This document shows positions 24,184 through 38,955 of a stretch of 64,000 nt of DNA, piece after piece. The notes under the pieces were generated by a model. The model saw only the letters and a program-made list of their open reading frames with translations. It was not told the DNA's origin and searched no databases. Source of the stretch: Pardosa pseudoannulata (Eukaryota > Arthropoda > Arachnida > Araneae > Lycosidae). The stretch lies in contig CM063504.1 of assembly GCA_032207245.1 (NCBI GenBank), forward strand, positions 22,426,065-22,490,064, read 5' to 3'. The first letter of the stretch is position 1. Each line of letters opens with the position of its first letter. The position numbers and the translations under genes were made by a program.

Positions 24184-25106
24184 CACTAGAATTACGGTGG
24201 TCTTTGTATACCTAGAATTACGGCGGGTGTCATTTTGACCCCTTGATAAGATATCCGCATATTTCTCTATATGATATATTTGTGAAAAATAAATTAAAAT
24301 AACGCAAATTATGACAACTACAGTTTGTTTTTAAAAATATACAGACTTTGAAGGTATGTAGGATCAATTAAACGATTTACTACGTTCTCTCCTAAACTTT
24401 GATCGCTTGGTCTCTTTTCATCTTTTAAAAAATATGGAAATCCGTTTAATAAGTATTTTGTCCTCACTTCTGCTTCTAGCCAAAAATTTATTCCTAAATT
24501 ATCTAGCTTGTTAGGCATATACTGCACAAAACGGCATCTTGTTTTTGTAGGAAATAACTGTTCATCAAACGTAATATTTTCATTTGGTTTGCAGCAAAGC
24601 TTACAGCTGTCTATAAAAGTATTCCATACCTCGGATATTAGTGTAAATTTATCACACTGCAAACGTGAAGACCTTGTTAGTTTATTTTCAAAACGAAGAA
24701 ATTTCATAACTTCCGGAAACCTATATCTACTCATAGTTTCATGAAAAAACTTTGGTCCCCAAGTCTTGGACCACAAAATAAGAATTGGTAAGCCCTTGCC
24801 GGCTAATGCCCCCTTACGTACAACAACGCTATGAATGCTTCCAATTCTGCTAATAAAATAGTGAAAGAGTCATTATGAAGTTTATACTTGTCTTTAACAT
24901 CAGTATATAGCCTGTCGTATTTCTAGGTATAATCATTTGTTAGGACTAAAATAAAAATACGATTTTCTTGAAATCTTTACTATTTCGTAAATTACAATGA
25001 TTTAGGAAAACTCAAGAAAGGATTAAGGTATTTGCAAAAAAATAGAAGAGCTGTCAGAGATAAAAGTTCGCTAGGTGTCAAAATGACCCCTTCCGTAATT
25101 CTAGTG
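24184..25106 (-). mobile_element. piggyBac-like transposon, internally deleted (923 bp)
   Basis: Both sides are flanked by TTAA (24180-24183, 25107-25110). The 14 bp ends CACTAGAATTACGG are perfectly inverted. A second CTAGAATTACGG lies just inside the left end, and near both ends is a GTCATTTTGACCCC/GTCAAAATGACCCC motif. The interior carries part of a piggyBac transposase on the minus strand. The intact termini suggest loss of the 3' half of the gene before or after mobilisation. Confidence 0.92.
24318..24776 (-). pseudogene. piggyBac transposase fragment
   Basis: The frame of 152 codons begins WSKTWGPKFFHETMSRYRF and contains ITFDEQLFPTKTRC, whose Asp71 corresponds to the first catalytic Asp of piggyBac transposases. 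PNKLDNLGINFWLEAE and KYLLNGFPYFLK follow, then GENVVNRLIDP. Further N-terminal homology (ELEAFIALLYVRG) lies upstream at about 24810-24870 in another frame, so one frameshift in a G run near 24812 breaks the gene. The second and third catalytic Asp and the C-terminal Cys-rich domain are missing. Family proteins are about 550-600 residues; this fragment cannot be active. Confidence 0.92.
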
Positions 25107-25118
25107 TTAAAATGCCCA

Positions 25119-25119
25119 T

Positions 25120-25181
<62 letters not shown>
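25119..25181. repeat. (TA)n/(TATG) microsatellite
   Basis: About 30 AT-type units with two G changes, starting 9 bp after the piggyBac right TTAA. Confidence 0.95.
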
Positions 25182-26186
25182 AGCAATAAGAATAAGGAAA
25201 ACTAAAACCAGAATCTTAAAAGCAAAAATGAACAAGATTTCAAAAAACAGTGAAAAAAGTAATGGAATAGATACTATGCTAATACTTTCAGAGAATTGGG
25301 ACTCCAATTTATATGTATTTAAACCATAGGTGTCAATACAGAATAATCATACTATTTATAAGATGTTTCATGATAATAAAGCTCATACTTTATTAATTTT
25401 TCAGAACAAAAAATTTCATGTTAAGTGTCGAATTCGGTTCTTTCTGAGGTCCCTTGTCCCCTAAAGAGGGAACATATTATATTATTATTAGCTTCTCAAA
25501 GTTAAAGTAATAATCCCAAGTAAAGACTAACCAACCCCGACCAAAGTTCTCAATAACGATAATTATTTCCTAGAAAGTAGAATCACCACAAATTAATTAT
25601 CGCACCTATTACGCGACGAAATGAAACCCAATTTCGACACCACCGGAGAGGAATCAGAGCGCAAAGTAAATACAGCTACATATCCTTGCTTGTACCGCTA
25701 AGCCGCCCGTTGCTACTATCCAGACGACGCTCCAGATGGCTGAAAATAACGACTTTGAGAAAACAACGGAAAACAAACATAAACACAGAAATAACACTCA
25801 TGAACTTGTGGAAGTAATTAGGGAGAGTTGTTTCCCAACTTTTCTTATGCTGCAAATGAAAGAGAAATGCTTACCGTTTTGGGTGGTTAATTTTACTCTT
25901 AGTTTTTTTTTCCCCAGTTTTTAATAATTGCAAAATGTTTAAAGTAATGATCTTGGGAATGCAATGTCTGCGTTAATGCAAATTAAGATAGTTTGCAGAC
26001 TGCGGTTTACAACCAAATTATTTTTATTTATTCGTTAAACAGCCTTTTAAAAACGAGAACAGGTACTCCTCACTAAACGACGCATCTGTTTAATTAGAAA
26101 TCGTTAACTCGGACGTTCCAAGTTAAAAGTGTGTTTGCTTTGAAAAATTTGGTTTTTTCTCAAATAAATGCACCATTCACAAGCAG
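25182..26186. other. Intron sequence with a GC/CpG-richer patch
   Basis: About 25610-25740 is richer in CG than its surroundings and is followed at 25736 by a 62-codon plus-strand ORF starting MAENNDFEKTT. No family motif was recognised, so it is not called a gene. Confidence 0.4.
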
Positions 26187-26198
26187 ACCAGATCCTTG
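26187..26198. repeat. SINE-A target-site duplication, left
   Basis: ACCAGATCCTTG, identical to 26377-26388. Confidence 0.9.
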
Positions 26199-26376
26199 GT
26201 TTGGTTTGGTTTGGTTTGTAGAGCTACGGTCTACTGTTTTGCACACGAGGGCTAATGAGACCGGGACCTACAGTTTAAAGCCGATTCCGAACGGCTACAA
26301 ACATCCAGCAGCGGGATTCGAACCCGCGAACTCCGGTTCCGAAGAGCAGCGCTCTACCATTCGGCCATCGTTCGGC
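26199..26376 (-). mobile_element. SINE-A, near-complete copy with target-site duplication
   Basis: On the minus strand a tRNA-like head (GATGGCCGAATGGTAGAGCG A box, GGGTTCGAATCCCGC B box) leads into the family body with CGTTCGGAATCGGC, the CGGTCTCATTAGCCCTCGTG block and a CCAAA tail repeated about four times. A 12 bp exact direct duplication flanks it, proving insertion by target-primed reverse transcription. The intact boxes suggest a fairly young copy. Confidence 0.95.
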
Positions 26377-26388
26377 ACCAGATCCTTG
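26377..26388. repeat. SINE-A target-site duplication, right
   Basis: ACCAGATCCTTG, identical to 26187-26198. Confidence 0.9.
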
Positions 26389-26632
26389 CATAGACAAATA
26401 AGACAAATGCTTAAAGCCTGGCCAAACTCTTATTTTCAAAAGATGTATAAATAAGATTTACCTTTTATATATTTACAAAAAGCTCCCCACTCACATAATT
26501 TTCTTTTTAATGTTATTGCCAACAAAGTACTCATAGACTGAAGCATTACCATTGACAGCAAACCCAGTACTAGAGGGCTTAGCCCAGGGAGTACTGTTGC
26601 CAATTCGTCCTATGTGTCCTATATTTACAAAA
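26389..26632. other. Unassigned intron sequence
   Basis: Nothing recognised between the SINE-A and SINE-B copies. Confidence 0.55.
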
Positions 26633-27125
26633 GCTGCAGTAGCTCAGTGGGAGTCGAGTTTATAACCGGAGGGTTCATAGTTCGAGTCAACCACAGATTG
26701 CCGTGTTAATTACCTGTAGCTGGGGCACATAAAATAGATTCATGGTCACAATGTCATACAAGTTCCTAAATGATACCTCTGGACGTGGCAGGCCCAGCCT
26801 AAGGTATCTTCTGCTTCTAAATTACGAGGACCCACTTAAACCAAAAGGTCGTTCTTTCACCCAAATGGTGATATTCAAATGAAAGGCGCCGAACGATGGC
26901 CGAATGGTTAGGGTGCTGGCCTTCGGAACCGGAGTTCGTGGGTTCGAATCCCACTTTGGCATGGATGTTCGTAGCCGTTCGGAATCGGCTTTAAGCAGTA
27001 GGTCCCGGTCTCATTAGCCCTCGTGTTGCAAAAAGTGGACCGTAGCACTCCAAACCAAACCAAACCAAACCAAATGAAAGGCACATACCTTCGCCTTAAT
27101 TCGTGTAGCCCGCGCTCGCAGATCA
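26633..27125 (+). mobile_element. SINE-B copy interrupted by SINE-A
   Basis: The plus-strand head has AGTAGCTCAGTGGG (A box) and TAGTTCGAGTCAAC (B box). The core follows (GGTCACAATGTCATACAAGT, ACCTCTGG, GGCAGGCCCAGCC, TTCTAAATTACGAGGACC, GTCGTTCTTTCACC), colinear with the copy at 58.1 kb. The SINE-A at 26888-27070 splits it, and a decayed 3' part (CTTCGCCTTAAT) continues after the insertion. Confidence 0.85.
26888..27070 (+). mobile_element. SINE-A, complete copy nested in SINE-B
   Basis: The head aligns with tRNA-Arg(TCG). GGCCGAATGGTTAGGGTG corresponds to the D arm, the anticodon loop is CTTCGGA, and GGGTTCGAATCCC is the T arm and B box. The body and a CCAAA-rich tail follow. The 12 bp CAAATGAAAGGC occurs at 26876-26887 and again at 27071-27082 (the first bases overlap the tail unit), so the target-site duplication is clean. 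The host SINE-B is therefore older. Confidence 0.95.
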
Positions 27126-28272
27126 AATAAATATACAACAGCTTTGATATTCGTTTGTAGCTAGTCATTCAATAAATTAAATTTCAACTTCTTATAAAAA
27201 ACTGCTTAAAACTTTCTAGATAAACAAATTTATTGTTGTAAATTAAATATTTTTTATTAAATAATAAAATAAGACTTTTTTTATTATTCGATTTTGTTTT
27301 AATTTTTTATACTGTGCTCTCAATTTATTATGGGAAAAGGAAGGGTCCGGTAAGAAAAAAAAATGTCTATGGTCCCCAAGTGGTTTAACCCGACTCTACA
27401 CACGACTCCTACTACACAAAATCATAAGCACCTGGGGTTGATACTTAGGGAAATGCTGAAACGGTTTGAGTTATTGGAAAGTTCGTGGTCAACTTTCTCA
27501 GCACGAAGATCAATGGAGCCCGAGTACAGCAGTTAAAATTCGGCTCCGAATAAATATACCAATAGGGATATGAAACCAGTTTGCCCTATATTATTTGTGC
27601 TTTTTAAGGCGGTCGAATAGGTGAATTTAGCTGTTTATAAAATACTGCTAATTAGCAGTATTACATTTAATTTAAAAAAAATTCAAATCATCATGTGTTG
27701 TATATCATATGCCCATTAAAAAAGGTTTAAAATAACACCTTGCACATATCTCTAGCTTAATTAGGTGAGTAGCAAGTGTAATTTAAACGTATGCTGATAG
27801 TGAATTTTTTAGAGAAATCTGGCAACTTTAAAGCCTTATAACTCCCAAACCAGTTATTATTTGAACATAAGATTTGGTAATTTTCTTTATAACCATGAAG
27901 TCACTTAGCATACCAAATTTTATTAAAATTGGAGGTGGTCAGGTAGATTTTGTTCTAAAATTGCGTTGATTTTACATGGAATAACCCTAATCCGAGTTTG
28001 CTAACTGTATTAGACAAGTTGTTCAATATTGACGTGATTTTCTTGACTTTCTAGTGCTACAGCAGGGACCACAAACCGTGAGCTGGCATACCAGTACAAT
28101 TTACGAAATTTATAAATTAAAAAAATTACATTTAGTTTAGCGAATATAATATTATTCGTTTAATCTATATATTATGATTATAAATATTTATGAATATATA
28201 TATAATTTTTTATCAGTACTATTGTTAATTTATGAATAACAATCATAAAATTAAAATAATACATTGTTTTAA
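27126..28272. other. Unassigned intron sequence
   Basis: Around 27830-27990 is a phrase (CATACCAAATTTTATTAAAA, then GGAGGTGGTCAGG) that reads like the flank of an old dispersed element. No class can be assigned. Confidence 0.4.
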
Positions 28273-31407
<3,135 letters not shown>

Positions 31408-31590
31408 TTTGTTTTGGTTTGCATCACTATGATCTACCTTTTTTCTACATGACGGCTAATAAGACGGAATCTACTGCTTAAAGATGATTCCAAACATCTA
31501 TCCTACGAATATCCATGACATAGGGGGATTCGAACCCACGAACTTAGGTTTCGATGAGCAGCGCATTATCAATTCGGTCATCGTTTGGCC
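31408..31590 (-). mobile_element. SINE-A copy, diverged
   Basis: The minus strand has head GCCAAACGATGACCGAATTG, an intact B box GGGTTCGAATCCCC and a diverged body ending in a CCAAAACAAAC tail. No clear target-site duplication. Confidence 0.88.
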
Positions 31591-32659
31591 AATTTTGAAA
31601 AGAGATGCATAATTTATCTCTTTGTGAATGTTACAGCACAATACTTGAGAAAAGAGGTTACCAAACTTTTCCGTAAGTAGGCTAAATTTCCCAATTATTA
31701 TTTATTTATTTAAAAAAAAGAGTGCGTTGATGGACCGCATATTATGAATAAAAAAACTGTACCTAGTTATATATATATATATGCCAGAAAGTACAGACTA
31801 CTATACATATTATTATGCAATTTTATTTTATTTTTTTTGTCCACTTCGTGTATCACAATGAGTTAAAACTATTCGACATTATTATTATTAATGATACTTC
31901 TTACAGATGTATCAATTTTTACGTGCATTGCTATAGATATATCATGAAGATATAGAGTAATTAAACATACTTGTAGGAAATTAAACATATATATGTATAA
32001 TACACACACACACAGCATAGTTGATAATGTTAAACTGTGATGGGATAATATTTGTTTATCTGACCAATCAATGATTCGTGGATCACATGAAACGGTCTCA
32101 TACGCCGGTAAACATTGGTTTAGATAATATAAAGACTTTGCAAATAAAATGAAAACATTTTTCGAGAGAAAAGAAAAGGAGAAAGAACACAAAAATAAAT
32201 ATTTTCCATCTTTCTGAAAATTTTGTTTAACTCCAACAAAAAAAATTTTATTTCAGAGTTCACATTTTGAATTACGTATGTGGGACACCGAAATCTAAAG
32301 TGCTTAAGGCCACTAAGGTTTTAATCTGGCCCCGACTAAATAGTGATCAAAAACAGAGTTGGAAAAGTAACTGCAAGAGGGAGAAAAAAAAATGAGGTTA
32401 CCCCCTTTATTTTTAAACAAGACGGAAGGGTAAAATGAGTTTAAAGGGAAAAGTACCAAGATAAACAGAACCGTTTTTTATTATAAAAAAAAGGGAATAT
32501 GAAGTGTCAGATGTTTATGATTAATAGCGCATGTGAAATAGTTAACGCTTTGTATCATACTATGTCGCAGAATCTGCTAAAATTGATGCAATTTACACAG
32601 TGAGGGGCTTTTAAACTGACGGTTTTGTTGATTGTTCACATTCTGCAACATATTTATAG
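31591..32659. other. Unassigned intron sequence
   Basis: Small (TA)n and (CA)n runs. The 107-codon minus-strand ORF at 31869-32192 has no recognised motif. Confidence 0.5.
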
Positions 32660-33449
32660 GAGACATTTATAGGGGGTTCAGGGGATCTGATCCCCATCCC
32701 TCCAAAAATGTTTTCAATGTGTGCATCGTACGATTAACTTTGAGAAAACTTGTGTACATCACTATTTATCACTGAAAGAGTTGAAAAATCGTATTCAACC
32801 ATAAAAAGAATAAAAACATTTCTTTGTAATACAATTGGTAACGGGAGGTTGACAAATTTAACATTACTTTTGATGGATATAAGCATGATTATAAATGGGG
32901 ATGAAGGTTTAACAATCTGGCCTTAAAAGCTAAAAAAACTAATTTACTACTCTAAAACGATAGTTTATAAACTACCGACTAATAAAAGAGATAACTACCG
33001 AGAAATAAAAGGTTTCGTCATAATTCCTTTCTGAATATTTTTTTTAATTATCCTAGTTTTTCATAAAATTATTTTAGTTTAAATTCGCCAGATAAATTCT
33101 AGAGAATAAACTAAACAGGCTCCAGTATTTTCCAAGCAAATTTAAGCCTGGTAAAAAATTAGAGGGTAAAATATTAAAAGGCACAATGTGGACAAAAATA
33201 TATTTTTCAAAACACAACTAAATTACGCTGATCTGTTTAATGGCGTATTCATTTATGCATACAAAACTGTAGATGCACGTAGCATGTGTAAGACATGTAT
33301 GTATGTATGTACTTTGTGAATGTGTGAATGTATAATGAATCTTTTTATGAGATTGAAAAATCCCTAAATAATTATTTTAGGATAATACGTTGGATAAAGA
33401 CTTTGGACTTCCCCCCCCCCAAAAAAAAAAAGTTCTAGCTACGTCACTG
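32660..33449 (+). pseudogene. hAT transposon 3' fragment, copy 3, with terminus
   Basis: From 32780 the frame reads VEKSYSTIKRIKTFLCNTIG followed by NGRLTNLTLLLMD. This is a good match to the hAT C-terminal dimerisation region, uninterrupted over about 33 residues. The fragment ends at CTAGCTACGTCACTG (33435-33449), the inverse of the usual hAT terminus CAGTGACGTAGC, after C and A runs. The bulk of the transposase is missing. Confidence 0.75.
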
Positions 33450-35905
33450 TTATGTAACACTGCAATTAACACAACTTAACTCGTGAAATTTAGACCAAAT
33501 GGCCATACTAAGTTTAATTTTCTTATCATTTATTATTTGAGCAAATGCACATAATTATTACTGAAATAGATTTTGAATTTTTTATTTCTTTAAATGCCAG
33601 GACACCGAAAAAGGTTTTAGAACAAAGATAGTTTAAAATTCTGTATGTGTAGATAATTTTTGTGTATAAAAACTTAGACATTTATAAGAGATCTGTATTT
33701 TTTTGTAAGAAGAAAATACAACTTTTTACCAGTAAATGTATATTTAAGTTTTAAAATTAATTAATATTTTACATAATTAAAATGATGTATTCCATCATCA
33801 GAGTAAATATTTTTAGGGTTAAACTAATTCACGGATTTTTAAACAAGTGCATTACTTACAGCGCGGGTAGTTTATGTCACACAACATGCCTGTCAAATTT
33901 TTGTTAAAATATGGGGCTACAATAAGATGAAAAAAAAATGGTAAAGAAAATGTACCTTTGAATATTTACGATACACAACGCTTTGCGTTTTATCTCACCA
34001 AACAGTCAGTTGTTTGGTTTCTGCTACTAAAAATAGTACATTTTATAACCAGTAGCAACAATCAAAGCAAAAGATTAGTCACTAAGGTAATCAACGATCG
34101 AAGAAAAGAAAGTGTAGGTGAAGAAAAGTAATATTTTATTTTTAATTCTCAATCTTCCAGTAGAACCAACTCTATTCATTTTTACCATATTATAAACGTA
34201 GAAAAATATTATTAAACATTTTCTTCGGTATATTGTGTGTAATTTAACTCAGAGGTGGCCAACTGCAACTCGCGGCAGAATTCGCGAAATTTATAATGGA
34301 ACGAAATGTGCTGATTTTAGAAATATAATATTGTCTTAATGATTATTAATGTTGTATTCATTTATGTACAGTTATAAATGTCTAACTGTTCCATTGCCAA
34401 TTTACGACTAGTAATATTAAAAGTATAATAGTAATGTATACTTTTACATATTCATCTATATATATACACACACACACAAAAAGCCACTTGCCATAATAAA
34501 ATACATGTGTAAAACAATACACAGTTTTTGTTAGTAGAGACAACAGATGTAAGACAAATATAGAAGGAACACATATGTAAATATACTTTAACAAAATAAA
34601 TAAAAGTACCAGGGCATACTGGAGAAATAAGATCAATCGCTCTTCTATACTTTCCCACCCCTCCGTCAAACTACTAAATGGTTAACTTGACAGAGAAGTT
34701 TTATACAGAATAATTTTTATATATTCAGCAAAGGCCGTGGCCACGAGAAGTTGAAATGCTCTAGAAATGTTCAGACTTTATTATTATGTACACAAAAGAT
34801 AAGTAAATTCTTAAAAAAAAGTTTTATGTTTATTTATGCTCATATTTTTTAATCCTTAAATCTTTTTATCCTAGACTTTTTATCTTTCCTAAACTTAAAT
34901 GCACATCTCTACTGCAGTCATTTAAAAGAATGCACAGCCTTTTAAAGTAAAAACATGACTGAGAAAAAGACCTTAGCAGTTCTAGTATGGATATATTTTT
35001 AGAGTAGATGAGTATTTAAAACTAAACATGAAAGAATTTGATGAATACATTTTTTTACTTTCACTCGTATTCCTGTTTGCTCTCCTCTCGACTGTTATTT
35101 TCAGCTGTCATCTTTTGTAAGTTGTTTAGATATCTATATCATGAAGCGTGTATTTTAGAACAATATGCCTTTGATAGATTAAAAAATTATTATGCAAAAA
35201 CATAACACTTGAAAACATCTCCCAATTTTTTTTTTTTTTTTTTTGCTTTAGTTGCACCCCTCTATTTAGCCAATGAAATGACAAGGAACTTTCTTCTAAT
35301 GCATCTAAAGCTATTATAAGGTCTGAATGGATTAACCAATTATAGAGAGACATTCTGAGAAATTTCTTTGATTCATAGCATAGTAATACGACTGGACGTG
35401 CAACAGATAAGCAGGATATTCAAAACTATTAAATTTTGAATTCCGGGTTCAAAACAGGTCAAGCGTGGACGAGCGGACACAGACGTTGCTTATCAACACA
35501 GTAGATCTACTTGTTTCGTAACGTGTTTTCTGTCGCATCAATAGCGATAACTGCATGCACTTTTAGTATTTTAGTTCAAGTCCATAAATGTGAATCCTTC
35601 AACCCTGTATTACCATGAAATCCCTCTCATTTACATATACAATGTGGATCCATCTTTTGTAATCAGGGGCTTGTTTAAGCGTATTTTACATCCATTAAAG
35701 GACCCTTTGTAAAATATTTTATCAAAAAATTGGACTCTTTACATTTTTTTTCTGTTAAAACTGATTTTTTTCACAATCTGTTTTACCTTAAAAATAACCT
35801 TTGAACAAATAATTAAATGAATCCTTGACTAAATGTATTCAACGATTGTGTACATATAAATATGCACAGATTTATAAAGTAAGTTTTTCTTTTTAAACAA
35901 GACTT

Positions 35906-35909
<4 letters not shown>
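33450..35909. other. Unassigned intron sequence
   Basis: No feature recognised. Minus-strand ORFs at 34382-34669 and 35126-35353 lack motifs; a 21-base T run lies near 35225-35245. Confidence 0.5.

Positions 35910-35945
<36 letters not shown>
35910..35945. repeat. (TA)n microsatellite
   Basis: About 18 TA units. Confidence 0.95.
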
Positions 35946-35948
<3 letters not shown>

Positions 35949-38576
35949 TTTTGTACTAATTTCAGATTTGTAAGTTTGTATATTTCACAAAAAAATAAGA
36001 CAAACTAACAAATTTTAACAAACTAACAAAACAAGACTTTGCTGAAAGAACTAGATCTACCGTTAACTTCGTTTCACAAAATTATGAGTAGTTTTTTCAG
36101 AATTTCACAAAAACAGAACCCTGTCTGAAAAGTCTTGACAGACCCTTAGTGATTCAACATGTCTAACACCAAGTGGGGGCCATTTGCCCAAAGTACTGTC
36201 TTTCCTACGAAATTAAAAAAAAAAAATGGTTTATGCCTCCTCTCAACCTTTTGTTGAATAATTTTTTTAAACCTAATGACACACACGGCAGGGTAAAAGC
36301 CTAACAACTTTCCAGGTTGGCAGTACTCCGACAAGAGTGCTTAACCTAACGGCACGAGTAAGTTCTATATAAACAAGTGAAATATCACATTACATGCAGA
36401 AAAAACTCATACTAAAAGGTATTGAATTTCGATAGCTTTAGAATAACCTTGTGATGCGAAGGATAGATGAGTAAGAAGGAAGAAAAAAAAATTTCTTAAC
36501 TGTTTCCATAACCTCGAGAAAACTTTCCACTTTTGAGTAAGCTAATCTACAATATTAGATGAACGCATTAAAATATGAAATAAAATTCTACTAATCGTAT
36601 ACCTGAAGATTACCTCTTTCTGTAAGTATAAATAAACGACTCTATTGACAAATATTTATCCTTTCCATCGGACCCTGTGACAATGGGGAAATGGAGCTGC
36701 CTCAAATGAGCAAATAAATGTCGTTTTTGAACCTATAAGTATCATATGAGTTTCAAAATATATTTATATTACCGGTTTCAGGCTTCATATATCAATGGCC
36801 ACGACGACTGATTAAAATGAAAGCAATGTTTTAGATTACGTTATAAATTCAATGTTTACGGTACATATGCATTATTTTAAGATAAGACTTTTTGTTTAAT
36901 TAGTTTTTTAAAAAGTTTAAAACAAATAAATATTGCTATTATTCAGAGTTTGCTTATTTATATCCCTTTGATATAAATAATAATTTGAATCGCTTGATTT
37001 AGTAACAAAAAAATCGCAGCATTAGAAGGCAAAATAACTTCTACCACAGTATTTGCAAAAGGAAAAAATATTGTCTAAATATCCTTCCTTTAATAATGCA
37101 GTTTCTGGCGAAATCAAATATTTTTTCTCGGGATTATCTCTCAATCAAATTCACAATATTTTCCTTCATACTTGTTTTTATATTTATTTAAATACTGGTG
37201 CTTTAAAAACTGATTTCATAAACAGCATTTCATTTTTATAAACAGTGAAAAAACACAAGCCATTTGTAAGAATTCGTTGAGGGATTAAAAAAATTACATC
37301 TAATGCAATTAATACTTTTGTCCTATAAAACAACATTGCGCAAATTCGAAAATAAATAGGATGACGAAAATTTAAATATTAATCATAATACATTTAATGG
37401 TAATTTAAATAACTTCATTTGTAATGTTTAATAAGTAAAAAAAATTGAATCCAAAAATTTATATTTAAATTTAAAAATAAATTTAAATAAAAATTTTAAT
37501 TTAAAAAAATCCGATTGATATATTTTAAAATCAAGATTTTTACCAGCCCTATTATTATTTCATCTTATTATACACTTAATAACAATGCTTGACAATTTTT
37601 CAAACTACTTCAAAATTATCTCACTTTAAAGCATCTTTATAAAAATCACGGAAAGCGGGTTTATATGCGTGAGTGTATATTTATTTATACACACAAATAT
37701 ATGTATATATACACACATACATATATATAAATATAAAACGTGGTACGACAATCATAATTAATATAAATGAAGAGAAAGATACAAATCTTCATAATAGAAT
37801 TAATTCGGGGAGTTAATTCAGAAAACATCAAAAATCACCACAACTAAACGCGTTAAATAACACTAAATTAGCTTTACGTAATCTTGAACGTCATATGCAA
37901 TATTTCATCTCCAGAACAATAATAAAAAAATTCAATTTTTTCCACACCCACAGACAGCTATCATCTCATTTCGACTTATGATTTCGCTTAAAAAAATAAT
38001 GAAAAAATAACCGAAGATTTCTGGCTTTATTCCAAGATGAGATAACTTGGCATTCACCCGATAAATTTAAATGACCTCTTAGAAACCATTTATTCATATA
38101 AAAGAGGACAGAATATGTATGTCACCGTAATACTGGCTGGGTATACACGTTTCTTGGAAATGTTTAAGGGGTTATACATGAAAAGAAATGACATAAAATT
38201 TGGAAATCAATTGAGTCAAAAGACATCTTAAAACAGGAAAAGAATAAAATAAGCACCTATCCTAGTTAGATATAGTTTGTTAGATATTTGAAATCCTAAT
38301 TAATAACAAAATTTTTATGATTATTAGACTTGTAAATCTATTTAAATAAAGATTAGAACAATAAGAAAACGCTCTTATTATGAATTCTAAATTTCTATTT
38401 CTATTTAATTATTTGTATGCAGCGGATACTCGATCCATCGTTTTCCACGGGGATGTAAATGGGAAACGGTAAATGCGGGAAATTTGGATTTTAAGAAAAA
38501 TGTATAACTAATTCTTTACCAAAAACAGGTGAGGGCCCGTCTACAAACGATGTCACTCTTGATAGAGGAACCATTC
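35946..38576. other. Unassigned intron sequence
   Basis: AT-rich; short TA/CA mixed runs near 37675-37735. No gene recognised. Confidence 0.5.
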
Positions 38577-38753
38577 GCCGAACAATGGCCGAATGATTAG
38601 GGTGCTGGCCTTCGGTACCGAAGTTCATAGGTTCGAATCCCACTGAGCATGGATGTTCGTAGCCGTTCGGAATCGGCTTAAAGCAGTAGGTCCCGGTCTT
38701 ATTAGCTCTCGTGTTGCAAAAAGTAGACCGTAGCGCTCCAAACCAAACCAAAC
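38577..38753 (+). mobile_element. SINE-A, near-complete copy
   Basis: The plus-strand head GCCGAACAATGGCCGAATGA has the CTTCGGT anticodon-loop region, B box AGGTTCGAATCCCAC, body CCGTTCGGAATCGGC and tail CCAAACCAAAC. Flanks TTGATAGAGGAA upstream and TTCGATAAGGGAA downstream may be a decayed target-site duplication. Confidence 0.93.
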
Positions 38754-38773
38754 TTCGATAAGGGAAGAGAGTT

Positions 38774-38955
38774 CGTGAAATGTTCGACGATAGATGCGGA
38801 AACATGAAAAATCGTGGGGAAATAAATTCGGGACTAAATGAATCAAATGACTAATGCGGGAATGATTGTTTGAAGTGTGTGTGTATAATACATATCGTAT
38901 AACTGAATAATAAATATACAAAAGCTATAAAAACATCTAGAATGCAATGAAAGGC
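38774..38955 (+). repeat. Dispersed repeat R4, copy 1
   Basis: Shares CGACGATAGATG, GACTAAATGAATCAAA, GACTAATGCGGGAATGATTG and GCTATAAAAACATCTAGA blocks with 41425-41627, in the same order and orientation. Confidence 0.8.

Noticed and set aside
26888..26960. Possible functional tRNA-Arg gene
   Set aside because: The head lacks a well-paired acceptor stem, is followed directly by SINE body and tail, and lies within target-site duplications; it is the SINE promoter region.
26131..27168. ORFs giving RANETGTY, KPIPNGY and similar peptides (also at 38491-38921)
   Set aside because: They are readings through SINE-A copies. Such peptides recur because the SINE recurs and are a common source of false gene models.
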